Positions 15,985 to 23,146 of a DNA stretch of 63,500 nucleotides are shown here, in pieces. A program made the translations under genes and the position numbers. Every line of letters begins with the position of its first letter. The stretch's first letter is position 1. Under the pieces are notes generated by a model. The model saw only the letters and a list, made by a program, of their open reading frames with translations, did not search any database and was not told the origin of the DNA. Source of the DNA: Melioribacter sp. (GTDB lineage Bacteria; Bacteroidota; Ignavibacteria; Ignavibacteriales; Melioribacteraceae); assembly GCA_012026935.1 (NCBI GenBank), contig VEPI01000063.1, positions 23,327 through 86,826 on the forward strand. The letters run 5' to 3'.

Positions 15985-17421
15985 TTAAATTATTTTTTGA
16001 TTCTTGTGAAGAAAAATTGAAATTGTTGTTATGTCATTAGGGGTGGATTTTACCTCAACGTTACCGCCATGAAGAGTTATAATAGATTTAACTACAGACA
16101 GGCCCAAACCAACACCTCCGGTTCTTCTGGTTCTAGAGACATCTACACGATAAAATCTATTGAAGATTTTATCAAGCGATTCATTTGGAATTCCCGGACC
16201 CGTATTTGTAACACTAATTTTTATAGTATTATTCATTTCTTCGGCATGTATTAGAATCGTTGTATTCTCATCGCCGAACTTAAATGCATTATCAATAATA
16301 TTGGATAACGCTTGTTTTATTAAATCTTGATCAAGTTCAATAATGATTTTAGAATTTGAATCAAGAACGATATCCATATTTTTTTCTTGTCCAAGCAGTC
16401 TCATATTTTGAATTATGGAATTTAAAAATGAGGTTAACTCAACATCCTGTTTATTTATAGCTATAAGAGCATTATCGCTTTTGGAAATAAAGAATAAGTT
16501 ATCTACAATTTTGATTAGACGAATGGTCTCTTCATAATTACTTTTTAATACTTCGATATAACGTTCAGGGGTTTTTTCCGATTTCAGTGTAATCTCAATC
16601 TCACCACGCAGAATGGTAAGAGGAGTCTTTAATTCATGTGCGGCAGAAACTGAAAACTGGTTCATAAAATCTATTGAGGTTTTTATTCTCGAAATCATTT
16701 CATTCATTTTATTTACTAATCTTCCGTATTCGTCAAAATATTCGCCGCCGGGAATTTTTTCTGATAAATTCTGTGCAGTAATTTCTTCTGTCTTTTTAAT
16801 TAATGCATCTATACGCGATAACGACTTTGCTGAAATAAGTGCTCCGCCAATTATTGAGATTATTAGAAAAAGCGGCGCCATCATTATATAAATATCCGTT
16901 AGATTATTTAATGTTTGAGCAATATTTTCAATAGGATAAGCAACAATTACGTTAAACCGTTTCGCTTTCATCTGACAAACCCTAATAACATCTTTCGATA
17001 ATAATTCGTTGTTATAGTTAAAGATTAACTCAGAGTTTTTTTTATCGGGAAACGCCAGATGATATTGCCCCAGATTTGCAGATTTGTAAATTAATTTTTG
17101 CCCTGTTGAAATTTCAATAAAAGTATTTCTTCTGTTGAATACAACTGCATCATATATAATATCCCAAATTAATTCATCCTCGGTTTTATATTCAGAGCTT
17201 GGTTCAAACGTATCAAGATCAAGATGCTTTTCTTCAACGACTCGTAGTATAGCGCCTGCCTGTGCTCTTAAATTTTGATCTAGGTTAACATGAGAAATGT
17301 GGTAAAGATAAATATAGACACTTACACCGAGTAATACTTCAAGCAGGAGAAAAAGAGAGGAATACCAAATTGTAATTTTGAAGCGGGTTGAGGTGAAAAA
17401 CAATTTAATATTTTTGAACAT
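15985..17421 (-). CDS. membrane sensor histidine kinase (HAMP, OmpR-type partner)
   Basis: 478 residues. Helix 1 at ~17-40, a periplasmic sensor at ~41-175 and helix 2 at ~176-198, then HAMP. The HisKA domain has H262 in SAAHELKTPLTIL. The HATPase domain has NIIDNAFKFG, TNTGPGIP and TGGVGLGLSVVK. It resembles the CusS/heavy-metal sensor group in layout, but the ligand is not evident. The start is 9 bases after the stop of the response-regulator gene, so it is co-transcribed with it. Confidence 0.93.
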   Translation of the reverse strand: MFKNIKLFFTSTRFKITIWYSSLFLLLEVLLGVSVYIYLYHISHVNLDQNLRAQAGAILRVVEEKHLDLDTFEPSSEYKTEDELIWDIIYDAVVFNRRNTFIEISTGQKLIYKSANLGQYHLAFPDKKNSELIFNYNNELLSKDVIRVCQMKAKRFNVIVAYPIENIAQTLNNLTDIYIMMAPLFLIISIIGGALISAKSLSRIDALIKKTEEITAQNLSEKIPGGEYFDEYGRLVNKMNEMISRIKTSIDFMNQFSVSAAHELKTPLTILRGEIEITLKSEKTPERYIEVLKSNYEETIRLIKIVDNLFFISKSDNALIAINKQDVELTSFLNSIIQNMRLLGQEKNMDIVLDSNSKIIIELDQDLIKQALSNIIDNAFKFGDENTTILIHAEEMNNTIKISVTNTGPGIPNESLDKIFNRFYRVDVSRTRRTGGVGLGLSVVKSIITLHGGNVEVKSTPNDITTISIFLHKNQKII

Positions 17422-17430
17422 AAAATTACT

Positions 17431-18099
17431 TTATTCTTTTATTATGTACCCAACTCCGCGAACCGTATGAATTAACTGTTTCTTATTGGGTAGGTCTATC
17501 TTCGAGCGGAGTTTGTTAATATAAACGTCAATCACATTCGTGCCGCTGTCAAAATGAAAATCGTAAACATGCTCAATCAGCTTCGTACGGGAAACAATTT
17601 TATTTTTGTTTCTCAGCAGATATTCTAAAATTGCATATTCTCTAGGAGTCAAAATAATTTCTTCATCGGATCTTGTGACTTTATGTGCAACAAGATCCAT
17701 TTTTAAATCTAAAACTATAAGTAGATTATCCTTTTGAGTTTCTTTTCTTCTTAATAGAGCTCTTACTCTCGCCGTAAGTTCTTCAAAAGAAAATGGTTTG
17801 GTTAAGTAATCATCGGCACCGCAATCTAATCCCTCAACTTTATCTTTAGTACTGTCCTTAACGGTAAGAAATAGTATAGGCGTACTGATTTCATTTTTTC
17901 TTATTTCTTTTACAAATTGAATTCCATTCATCACGGGCATCATTACATCGGAAATGATTATATCATATTCATTACTAATAACCATTTCCAAACCCTCCTT
18001 GCCGTTAGAAGCAAGATCTACTTGATAAAATTCCTCTTCAAGACCTTTCTTTATAAAAGAGGCAACTTTCTTTTCGTCCTCAACAACTAATATTCTCAT
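17431..18099 (-). CDS. OmpR/PhoB-family response regulator
   Basis: 222 residues. Receiver with D51 (IIISDVMMPVMNG) and K~100 in YLTKPFSFEEL. A winged-helix DNA-binding domain covers ~125-222 (LTPREYAILEYLL, then HTVRGVGYIIKE). It is paired with the downstream histidine kinase. A strong hairpin (18115-18146) lies only 15 bases upstream of the ATG, so transcription must either read through it or start very close to the codon. No Shine-Dalgarno is visible. The nearby barrel genes are possible targets (inference only). Confidence 0.94.
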   Translation of the reverse strand: MRILVVEDEKKVASFIKKGLEEEFYQVDLASNGKEGLEMVISNEYDIIISDVMMPVMNGIQFVKEIRKNEISTPILFLTVKDSTKDKVEGLDCGADDYLTKPFSFEELTARVRALLRRKETQKDNLLIVLDLKMDLVAHKVTRSDEEIILTPREYAILEYLLRNKNKIVSRTKLIEHVYDFHFDSGTNVIDVYINKLRSKIDLPNKKQLIHTVRGVGYIIKE

Positions 18100-18114
18100 A
18101 AAAGTAAGATAAAC

Positions 18115-18146
18115 AAAAAAGGAGAGTTGTTAAACTCTCCTTTTTT
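18115..18146. terminator. strong hairpin between Lys-rich protein gene and response regulator
   Basis: The 8-base stem GGAGAGTT (18121-18128) / AACTCTCC (18133-18140) is extended by A6/T6 and has a 4-base GTTA loop. On the minus strand it ends the Lys-rich protein transcript, about 50 bases after its stop. It also forms the immediate leader of the response-regulator gene, so it may act as an attenuator. Confidence 0.75.
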
Positions 18147-18196
18147 AGTCTTCAGCAATTTCAAGAATAATTTTAATGAAAAAATATTCCTTAAAA

Positions 18197-18457
18197 TTAC
18201 TTCTTAACTTCTTTTTTTACTTCTTTCTTCGCAGTTTTTGGTTCAGCAACTTTCTTTACTGCTTTTGGAGCCGCAACTTTCTTTACTGCTTTTTTTGCAA
18301 CTTTTGGTTCAGCGGCTTTTGGTTCAACTTTCTTTTCTGCTGTTTTAACTGTTTCTGTTTTTGCTTTTGGAGCTACAGCTTTCTTTTGTGGCTGAGCTTG
18401 AGCATAAATACTTGCTGAAAAAGCAACCACTACTAATAATGCTACTAACTTCTTCAT
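18197..18457 (-). CDS. exported Lys/Ala/Val/Pro-rich repeat protein
   Basis: 86 residues. Signal peptide MKKLVALLVVVAFSASIYAQ, then a mature part made almost only of Lys, Ala, Val, Pro and Glu in degenerate KKAVKKVAAPKAVKK-like repeats. The start has a good Shine-Dalgarno (AAGGAG) 6 bases upstream. The composition resembles histone-H1-like or AlgP-type tails, but a signal peptide argues for a periplasmic or surface role, such as binding polyanions or the cell wall. The function is unknown. A strong terminator follows. Confidence 0.75.
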   Translation of the reverse strand: MKKLVALLVVVAFSASIYAQAQPQKKAVAPKAKTETVKTAEKKVEPKAAEPKVAKKAVKKVAAPKAVKKVAEPKTAKKEVKKEVKK

Positions 18458-18605
18458 TTTGGACTCCTTGTTATAATATGATAGTTTATTATTATTGATT
18501 AATTTGTACGCATAAAAGTTAGAGTTCTCGAATTAAGATTGAGTTAAAGAATTATTAAAAAATTTTAATTATCATTTAAAAAGTGTAATTAAACGGTTTT
18601 AACTT

Positions 18606-19034
18606 ATGACAGTATTTTTTTCGAAAGCTTGTGAGCTGGGCATTCAAGCGGTTCTTTTTTTATCAACAAAAGAAAAAAGAATTTATAACGCCGAAGAAGT
18701 TTCTAAAGAATTAAAAGTACCGAAGGAATTTGTTTCGAAAGTTATGCAGATATTAACCTCAAGCGGAATCGTTTCCTCTAAGAAAGGAAAAAACGGCGGG
18801 TTTTATCTTGGCAGAAATCCGGACAGCATTAAACTAATTGATATAGTTGAAGCTATTGACGGGTTGGATGTTTTTAAATCTTGCATTTTAGGATTTCCGG
18901 GCTGTTCAATAGAAACTCCATGCCCGGTTCATCATCAATGGGGGAAACTGCGTGATGAGGCTTTCAAAATGTTAAGTGAAGAAACTTTAGAAAATTTGAA
19001 AGAGAAAACTGCAAATAAAATCGCATCTTTATAA
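18606..19034 (+). CDS. Rrf2-family regulator with three Cys (NsrR/IscR-like)
   Basis: 142 residues. N-terminal winged helix (SKACELGIQAVLFL..., VPKEFVSKVMQIL, KKGKNGGFYLGR). Three Cys at 93, 100 and 106 (KSCILGFPGCSIETPC) match the 2Fe-2S/4Fe-4S ligand pattern of NsrR, IscR and RirA. It probably senses NO or Fe-S status. The adjacent genes for NirK, RIC and SCO make NO the most likely signal (inference). Cotranscribed with the PH-domain gene 12 bases downstream. Candidate target: the ATCCGA repeats upstream of nirK. Confidence 0.9.
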   Translation: MTVFFSKACELGIQAVLFLSTKEKRIYNAEEVSKELKVPKEFVSKVMQILTSSGIVSSKKGKNGGFYLGRNPDSIKLIDIVEAIDGLDVFKSCILGFPGCSIETPCPVHHQWGKLRDEAFKMLSEETLENLKEKTANKIASL

Positions 19035-19046
19035 TCTGGAGAAACA

Positions 19047-19646
19047 ATGAGAACGCCACTTAGAAAAGATGAACAAATACTTTTTGAAACTCATAAACAT
19101 TGGTATGTTCTTATTATCCCCTTTTTGTTGTCAATAGTTTTAATTTCATTATCGCTCTACTTTTATACAAAACTTGACCTATTACATTGGTGGCATTTCG
19201 CTTTTCCGGTTATTGTAGTTATCTACTTTGTCTTCAAATATTATTCTTGGAAATTTGATATTTGGGTGGTCACAAACTATCGTGTCATTGATGAGTTTGG
19301 TGTCTTTTCCATTAACTCCAAAGAAAGTCCGATTGATAAAATAAATAATGTTTCCTACCAACAATCGTTGCTGGGAAGAATTATGGGTTTTGGAGATGTG
19401 CAGATTCAAACAGCTGCGGAGATGGGCGAAACCAGCTACACTAATATTTCCCGCCCTCAACAGTTAAAGGAAGCTCTTTCAAATGCGCAAGAATTATATA
19501 AAGATTACCAGATGAACAAACAAGCATTTAAACTTGCCGATGCTGTTGACGGGGAAATCGGCGAAGAAATGAAAGAGTGTCCTTATTGTGCAGAAAAAAT
19601 AAAAGCTAAAGCGAAAGTATGCCGATATTGTAAAAGAGAATTATAA
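19047..19646 (+). CDS. membrane PH (bPH2) domain protein with C-terminal zinc ribbon
   Basis: 199 residues. Two membrane helices (~19-40 and ~46-67). A bacterial PH domain follows (~70-150: WVVTNYRVIDEFGVFS, SPIDKINNVSYQQSLLGRIMGFG), as in YdbS/YdbT-like proteins. A zinc ribbon with C178, C181, C192 and C195 (CPYC...CRYC) ends the protein. Start ATG with TGGAGAAAC upstream. It follows the Rrf2 gene closely, and its last 6 bases overlap the end of the opposite methyltransferase gene. The role is unknown. Confidence 0.85.
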   Translation: MRTPLRKDEQILFETHKHWYVLIIPFLLSIVLISLSLYFYTKLDLLHWWHFAFPVIVVIYFVFKYYSWKFDIWVVTNYRVIDEFGVFSINSKESPIDKINNVSYQQSLLGRIMGFGDVQIQTAAEMGETSYTNISRPQQLKEALSNAQELYKDYQMNKQAFKLADAVDGEIGEEMKECPYCAEKIKAKAKVCRYCKREL

Positions 19647-20408
19647 TTTCTTTTCAGCTTCAACGAACATATCTTTTGAATTACCCGCGTTAAAATTTTC
19701 ACCGGCAAAATTCTTGGTGAACTTTATTTTAGTAAAACCAGCTGCTTTGAGATAAGCTCCTATTTTATTCTTAGTGTGAGGATAATGTTTTGTAGTAACC
19801 AGCTTAAATTCCTTCGGTGAGTTTTGGGGAAACGAAAGAATGTTGAAATCAAGATTATTCTTCCGGAAATCATAAAAGCGGATAATTATTTTTCCCTCGC
19901 GATTTGCAATGTTGTTAATTCTTTTATTTTCATTTCTGATCAGCCGGTAATTTAGGATATGAAGAAATATTTTACCGCCGGGCTTAAGCAAACCATACAT
20001 TTTTTTAATTGCGGTATTCAACTGTTTTGAATTAACGTGAGCAATTGTATTCCCAATCGAAATTACAGAATTAAATTTATTATTGAATTTCTTTGGTATT
20101 GTCTCATATGAGTAGGCATAGGTTTCGATATAAACTTTATATTTTATCGCATTCTTTTTTGTTTCAGCTATCATCTTTGGAGAAATATCGAATGCGGTTA
20201 CTCTATGCCCGTTTAAAGCAAGAGCGATTGAATCTAGCCCAATGCCGGATCCAATATCTGCGGCTTTTCCTTTAGCAGTAAACATCTTCTTGTATGCATC
20301 CTCACGAAGAATAAGATTTTTCTTGAAATCAATCATCTGTTCGTAGATGTCTGAAACTTCGTCATAGAAGTTGTTAACGCTAATAATTTTTGAAAATTGC
20401 TGTTTCAT
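19641..20408 (-). CDS. class I SAM-dependent methyltransferase
   Basis: 255 residues from the ATG at 20408. A TTG at 20471 would add 21 residues but would overlap the preceding gene. Motif I is DIGSGIGLDSIALA (~51-64), with VTAFDISPKMI and SVISIGNTIAHV typical of the Rossmann fold of SAM methyltransferases. The substrate is not identifiable. It is the last gene of the nirK operon, 22 bases after the heme-copper-oxidase-like gene, and tail-to-tail with the PH-domain gene. Its role in nitrite metabolism is unclear and may be accidental. Confidence 0.85.
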   Translation of the reverse strand: MKQQFSKIISVNNFYDEVSDIYEQMIDFKKNLILREDAYKKMFTAKGKAADIGSGIGLDSIALALNGHRVTAFDISPKMIAETKKNAIKYKVYIETYAYSYETIPKKFNNKFNSVISIGNTIAHVNSKQLNTAIKKMYGLLKPGGKIFLHILNYRLIRNENKRINNIANREGKIIIRFYDFRKNNLDFNILSFPQNSPKEFKLVTTKHYPHTKNKIGAYLKAAGFTKIKFTKNFAGENFNAGNSKDMFVEAEKKL

Positions 20409-20430
20409 TTTTTTTATAACAAACGGCTCG

Positions 20431-20892
20431 CTAGAATTTTTCTCCCTTTGCTTCACGAATATGACTGCCAACGGATCTAATCCTTCCCCACATTGAAATA
20501 AAGAAGATTATCAAAGCAGCAATCTGACCAAGAGAAGAAACCATTAAGATAAATTTTAATATTTCATTTGGCTCAATAACTGATAATATTACCTGTAATA
20601 TGAATCGGATTGCTGTTGAGATTGTCATTAGATAATAACTGAATAAGATTAATTCCGGTTTATACAAAGGATCTTCTTTTTCAGGCCGAGGAAAGAACCA
20701 GAGAGCTACCCCCATTATCATCATCATTACAGATCCGGAAAGTATAATATGAGTGTGTGCCGAGACTAATTCCGGATGAGGCCAAATATTTAAATAGCTT
20801 TTGACAAAAAGCATATAGAATCCGGATAATAATCCTATTAAAAGAAAAATAATGCTTGTCTTAATAAAATATCTAACCGTCGAAAACATCAT
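20431..20892 (-). CDS. short four-helix heme-copper oxidase subunit-I-like protein
   Basis: 153 residues, about four membrane helices. The segment HPELVSAHTHIILSGSVMMMIMGVALWFFPRP resembles the helix-II heme-ligand region of CcoN/NorB subunit I (HxH...G...MGVALWxFPRP), but the protein is about a third of normal length and has no second histidine cluster for CuB. It therefore cannot be a complete oxidase or NO reductase by itself. It lies between RIC and the methyltransferase in the nirK operon. A heme-binding or NO-related membrane accessory is plausible. Confidence 0.7.
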   Translation of the reverse strand: MMFSTVRYFIKTSIIFLLIGLLSGFYMLFVKSYLNIWPHPELVSAHTHIILSGSVMMMIMGVALWFFPRPEKEDPLYKPELILFSYYLMTISTAIRFILQVILSVIEPNEILKFILMVSSLGQIAALIIFFISMWGRIRSVGSHIREAKGEKF

Positions 20893-20912
20893 TAACTCGC
20901 TTTCTTTTCACT

Positions 20913-21665
20913 TTAATTTTTCAAAAGCAATTCTTCAAGCTCAATTGCACGAGGAAAGAGAATGTTGTTTTCCAAATGTACGTGTTTATGCAAATCTTTT
21001 TCAAACTCATCAAGCTCTTTGTAAGTTATCTTAAAAGTTGTACAAGCATCATTAGGTAAAGTATAGTTGTTAGTGAGGGTTCTAATTGTTTCCATCGCGC
21101 TGCCCGCAGAAACATGCTCTGCTTCCATTTGTAGAATCGGATTTTTTATAGTTCCAAACCCGCCGGTTTTTGGTTTCTCGTTAAACTTTTGTGTCTCCGC
21201 TAAATATTTTATTAAAGGGAAAAGAATTCGCTCCTCTTTCATCATGTGGCTCGTCATTTCATCTGTAACTTGACTAAATATATTCTGAACATCGGCCAAA
21301 TATGAATATTTACTGCTGTGTGCAGTCTGTAATTTTTGTAGAAGTTTAGTAATATGTGGTAAAGAGGTTCGTACATAACTATGATGATTATTTATGATAT
21401 ACTGTGTGAGAAAAATTAAATCCCACTCATTATATCTGGGTGTTTCGGTTGATTGGTTAACTTTATTTAGTTCAACTGCAAATCTATCGTTGGATATTTT
21501 ATTCTTTTCAAGCGCCTCTTTTAGTATTTGATTACCGTTACAGCAATAATCTATTCCGAAATTTTCGAAAAGTGAGGCCGTACGAAAGTTCTCATTAACA
21601 ATATCTTTTACTTTCATTACAAAGTAATCTTTTTTGTTTTCCATATATAATGTTTCTGTTTTCAT
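20913..21665 (-). CDS. ric: iron-sulfur cluster repair di-iron protein (RIC/YtfE/ScdA)
   Basis: 250 residues from the ATG at 21665, preceded by AGGAGT. An N-terminal ScdA_N domain carries the FGIDYCCNG motif (C41-C42). A hemerythrin-like four-helix domain follows with His/Glu ligands in NNHHSYV, SHMMKEER, EAEHVSAG and HKHVHLENNILFP. RIC proteins repair Fe-S clusters damaged by NO or oxidative stress using a di-iron centre. The location inside the nirK operon fits protection from NO made by NirK. It is 9 bases downstream of the SCO gene. Confidence 0.95.
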   Translation of the reverse strand: MKTETLYMENKKDYFVMKVKDIVNENFRTASLFENFGIDYCCNGNQILKEALEKNKISNDRFAVELNKVNQSTETPRYNEWDLIFLTQYIINNHHSYVRTSLPHITKLLQKLQTAHSSKYSYLADVQNIFSQVTDEMTSHMMKEERILFPLIKYLAETQKFNEKPKTGGFGTIKNPILQMEAEHVSAGSAMETIRTLTNNYTLPNDACTTFKITYKELDEFEKDLHKHVHLENNILFPRAIELEELLLKN

Positions 21666-21674
21666 TTTTTACTC

Positions 21675-22319
21675 CTATAATTTTTTCAATTCATCTAAGA
21701 CATCTTTAGTATCTTGATTTAATCCGAAATGTTGATAAGCAATTTCTCCGGATTCATTTAATACATTGATTATATTTGAATGCGAAAAACTTCCATCCGG
21801 TTCTTTCTTATATTTAAATCCGAGGACAGCAGCCAACTCGCTTATGCTGTTTTCATCGCCGGTTAATAAACGCCATCTTTTCATATCAAGTTTATTGTTC
21901 TTGGCATATTGCATTAAAGCTTCCGGCGTATCTCTCTTGGGATCAATTGAGATCAGAAGAAAATTTACATCATCGTTTTTTATTTGTGATTCTATTTTTT
22001 TCATATCATTTACGATCAATGGGCAAGCATAAGTACAGCTTGTGAAAACCATTGCCATAATTTGTTTTTTACCTTTTAGCTCATTAAGCATCATTTTTTT
22101 ACCGGTTTCATTCTTCCATACTGATTCGAGTTGATAAATAGAATTCTCACTTACCGCATCGGTTCCTGTTTCGGAACAGCATGATTTTTCTCCACTAGTG
22201 TTTTGTTTTGCCTGTATAATGTTTGTCTTTCCCGATCCCCTCACCGTAAGCAATAAATAAAACACTGTAGTTAATAATAGTGTACTAAATGTAATAGAGA
22301 TGATTAATGCCTTTTTCAT
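21675..22319 (-). CDS. SCO1/SenC-type copper chaperone
   Basis: 214 residues from the ATG at 22319. A longer frame from 22364 would overlap the upstream gene; AAAGGA lies before the chosen ATG, which begins 1 base after the upstream stop. Membrane anchor at ~5-25, then a thioredoxin fold with CxxxC (C95, C99 in TSCTYACP) and the conserved His (~180, SFSHSN). SCO proteins deliver or reduce copper for CuA sites and also for NirK-type enzymes. An extra CC pair (~47-48) lies in the linker. Its position suggests copper loading of NirK. Confidence 0.92.
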   Translation of the reverse strand: MKKALIISITFSTLLLTTVFYLLLTVRGSGKTNIIQAKQNTSGEKSCCSETGTDAVSENSIYQLESVWKNETGKKMMLNELKGKKQIMAMVFTSCTYACPLIVNDMKKIESQIKNDDVNFLLISIDPKRDTPEALMQYAKNNKLDMKRWRLLTGDENSISELAAVLGFKYKKEPDGSFSHSNIINVLNESGEIAYQHFGLNQDTKDVLDELKKL

Positions 22320-22320
22320 T

Positions 22321-23130
22321 TTAGTTTCCTTTCTTATTAAAATCTTTCGCACAACGAAAACCAAGATTGTTTGTAGTATAATTTGCTTTTAAGCTGCTGC
22401 GGAATGCAAAACGCATGAATGCAGGATAATTTTTGAAATCGGAAGCATTAACAGATCCGCTTCCGCAAAAAAGATTTCGCTCTAATCCGCTGTCTCCGCG
22501 CGATTCTCCAGTTACAAGTGAACTAAAAAAATCTGAAGTCCACTCCCATACAAGACCGTGCGTATCTGAAACACCCCAGTAATTTTTCCCATGTAAACCG
22601 ACAGAAGGAATTTTTTGATCTACTGGCTTTGAATACCATTCAAGAATTTGTTTAATAAAATTCTGATCTTTTGAACCGTCGGGATTGTTTGCGCTTGCTT
22701 TGGCAACTAATTCCCACTCAGCAACAGTGGGTAATCTTTTTCCGTAATACTCACAATATGCTTTTGCAGCGAACCAAGAAATATTGGTTACAGGGCTATT
22801 AGGTAAAACATTATTACCTAACGCTAAATCGTTCTCCCAATGACTCAAATAATTTTTATCGGCAAAAAGTTTTTTTACTTTTGATTTTCGCCATCTCGGA
22901 TTTTCTTTTACGAATTCCAAAAACTGTGCGTTAGTTACGGGATATTTGTCAATATGGAATGGTGCAACTTTAATTTTTACGTTATTATTCTTTTCACCGT
23001 ACAATGGTGTATAAACACCACCGCTAATCAGCGCCATTTTATTTGTTGTATTGATTTTATTGTTTTGTGCAAGCAAAACATCAATACTAAGTATTAAAAA
23101 GAATAGAATATTTTTTGTTGTTTTTCTCAT
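22321..23130 (-). CDS. formylglycine-generating-enzyme-like (SUMF1/FGE) exported protein
   Basis: 269 residues from the ATG at 23130. The longer open frame to 23226 overlaps nirK and is rejected. Signal peptide ends VLLAQ. The FGE-sulfatase fold is recognised from VAPFHIDKYPVTNAQFLEFV, SPVTNISWFAAKAYCEYYGKRLPT, EWELVAKA, VWEWTSDFF and the final NNLGFRCA. Proteins of this fold near nirK in Bacteroidota lack an assigned reaction; they may assist metalloprotein maturation. True FGE activity needs two specific Cys, which I do not see in the usual positions. Confidence 0.88.
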   Translation of the reverse strand: MRKTTKNILFFLILSIDVLLAQNNKINTTNKMALISGGVYTPLYGEKNNNVKIKVAPFHIDKYPVTNAQFLEFVKENPRWRKSKVKKLFADKNYLSHWENDLALGNNVLPNSPVTNISWFAAKAYCEYYGKRLPTVAEWELVAKASANNPDGSKDQNFIKQILEWYSKPVDQKIPSVGLHGKNYWGVSDTHGLVWEWTSDFFSSLVTGESRGDSGLERNLFCGSGSVNASDFKNYPAFMRFAFRSSLKANYTTNNLGFRCAKDFNKKGN

Positions 23131-23146
23131 TACTAATTGCTCAATA

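Noticed and set aside
20409-20471. Longer N-terminus for the methyltransferase (TTG 20471)
   Set aside because: It overlaps the preceding gene by 41 bases; the ATG at 20408 fits better.
22320-22364. Longer N-terminus for the SCO protein
   Set aside because: It would lie within the FGE-like gene, and the ATG at 22319 has a good ribosome site and signal anchor.
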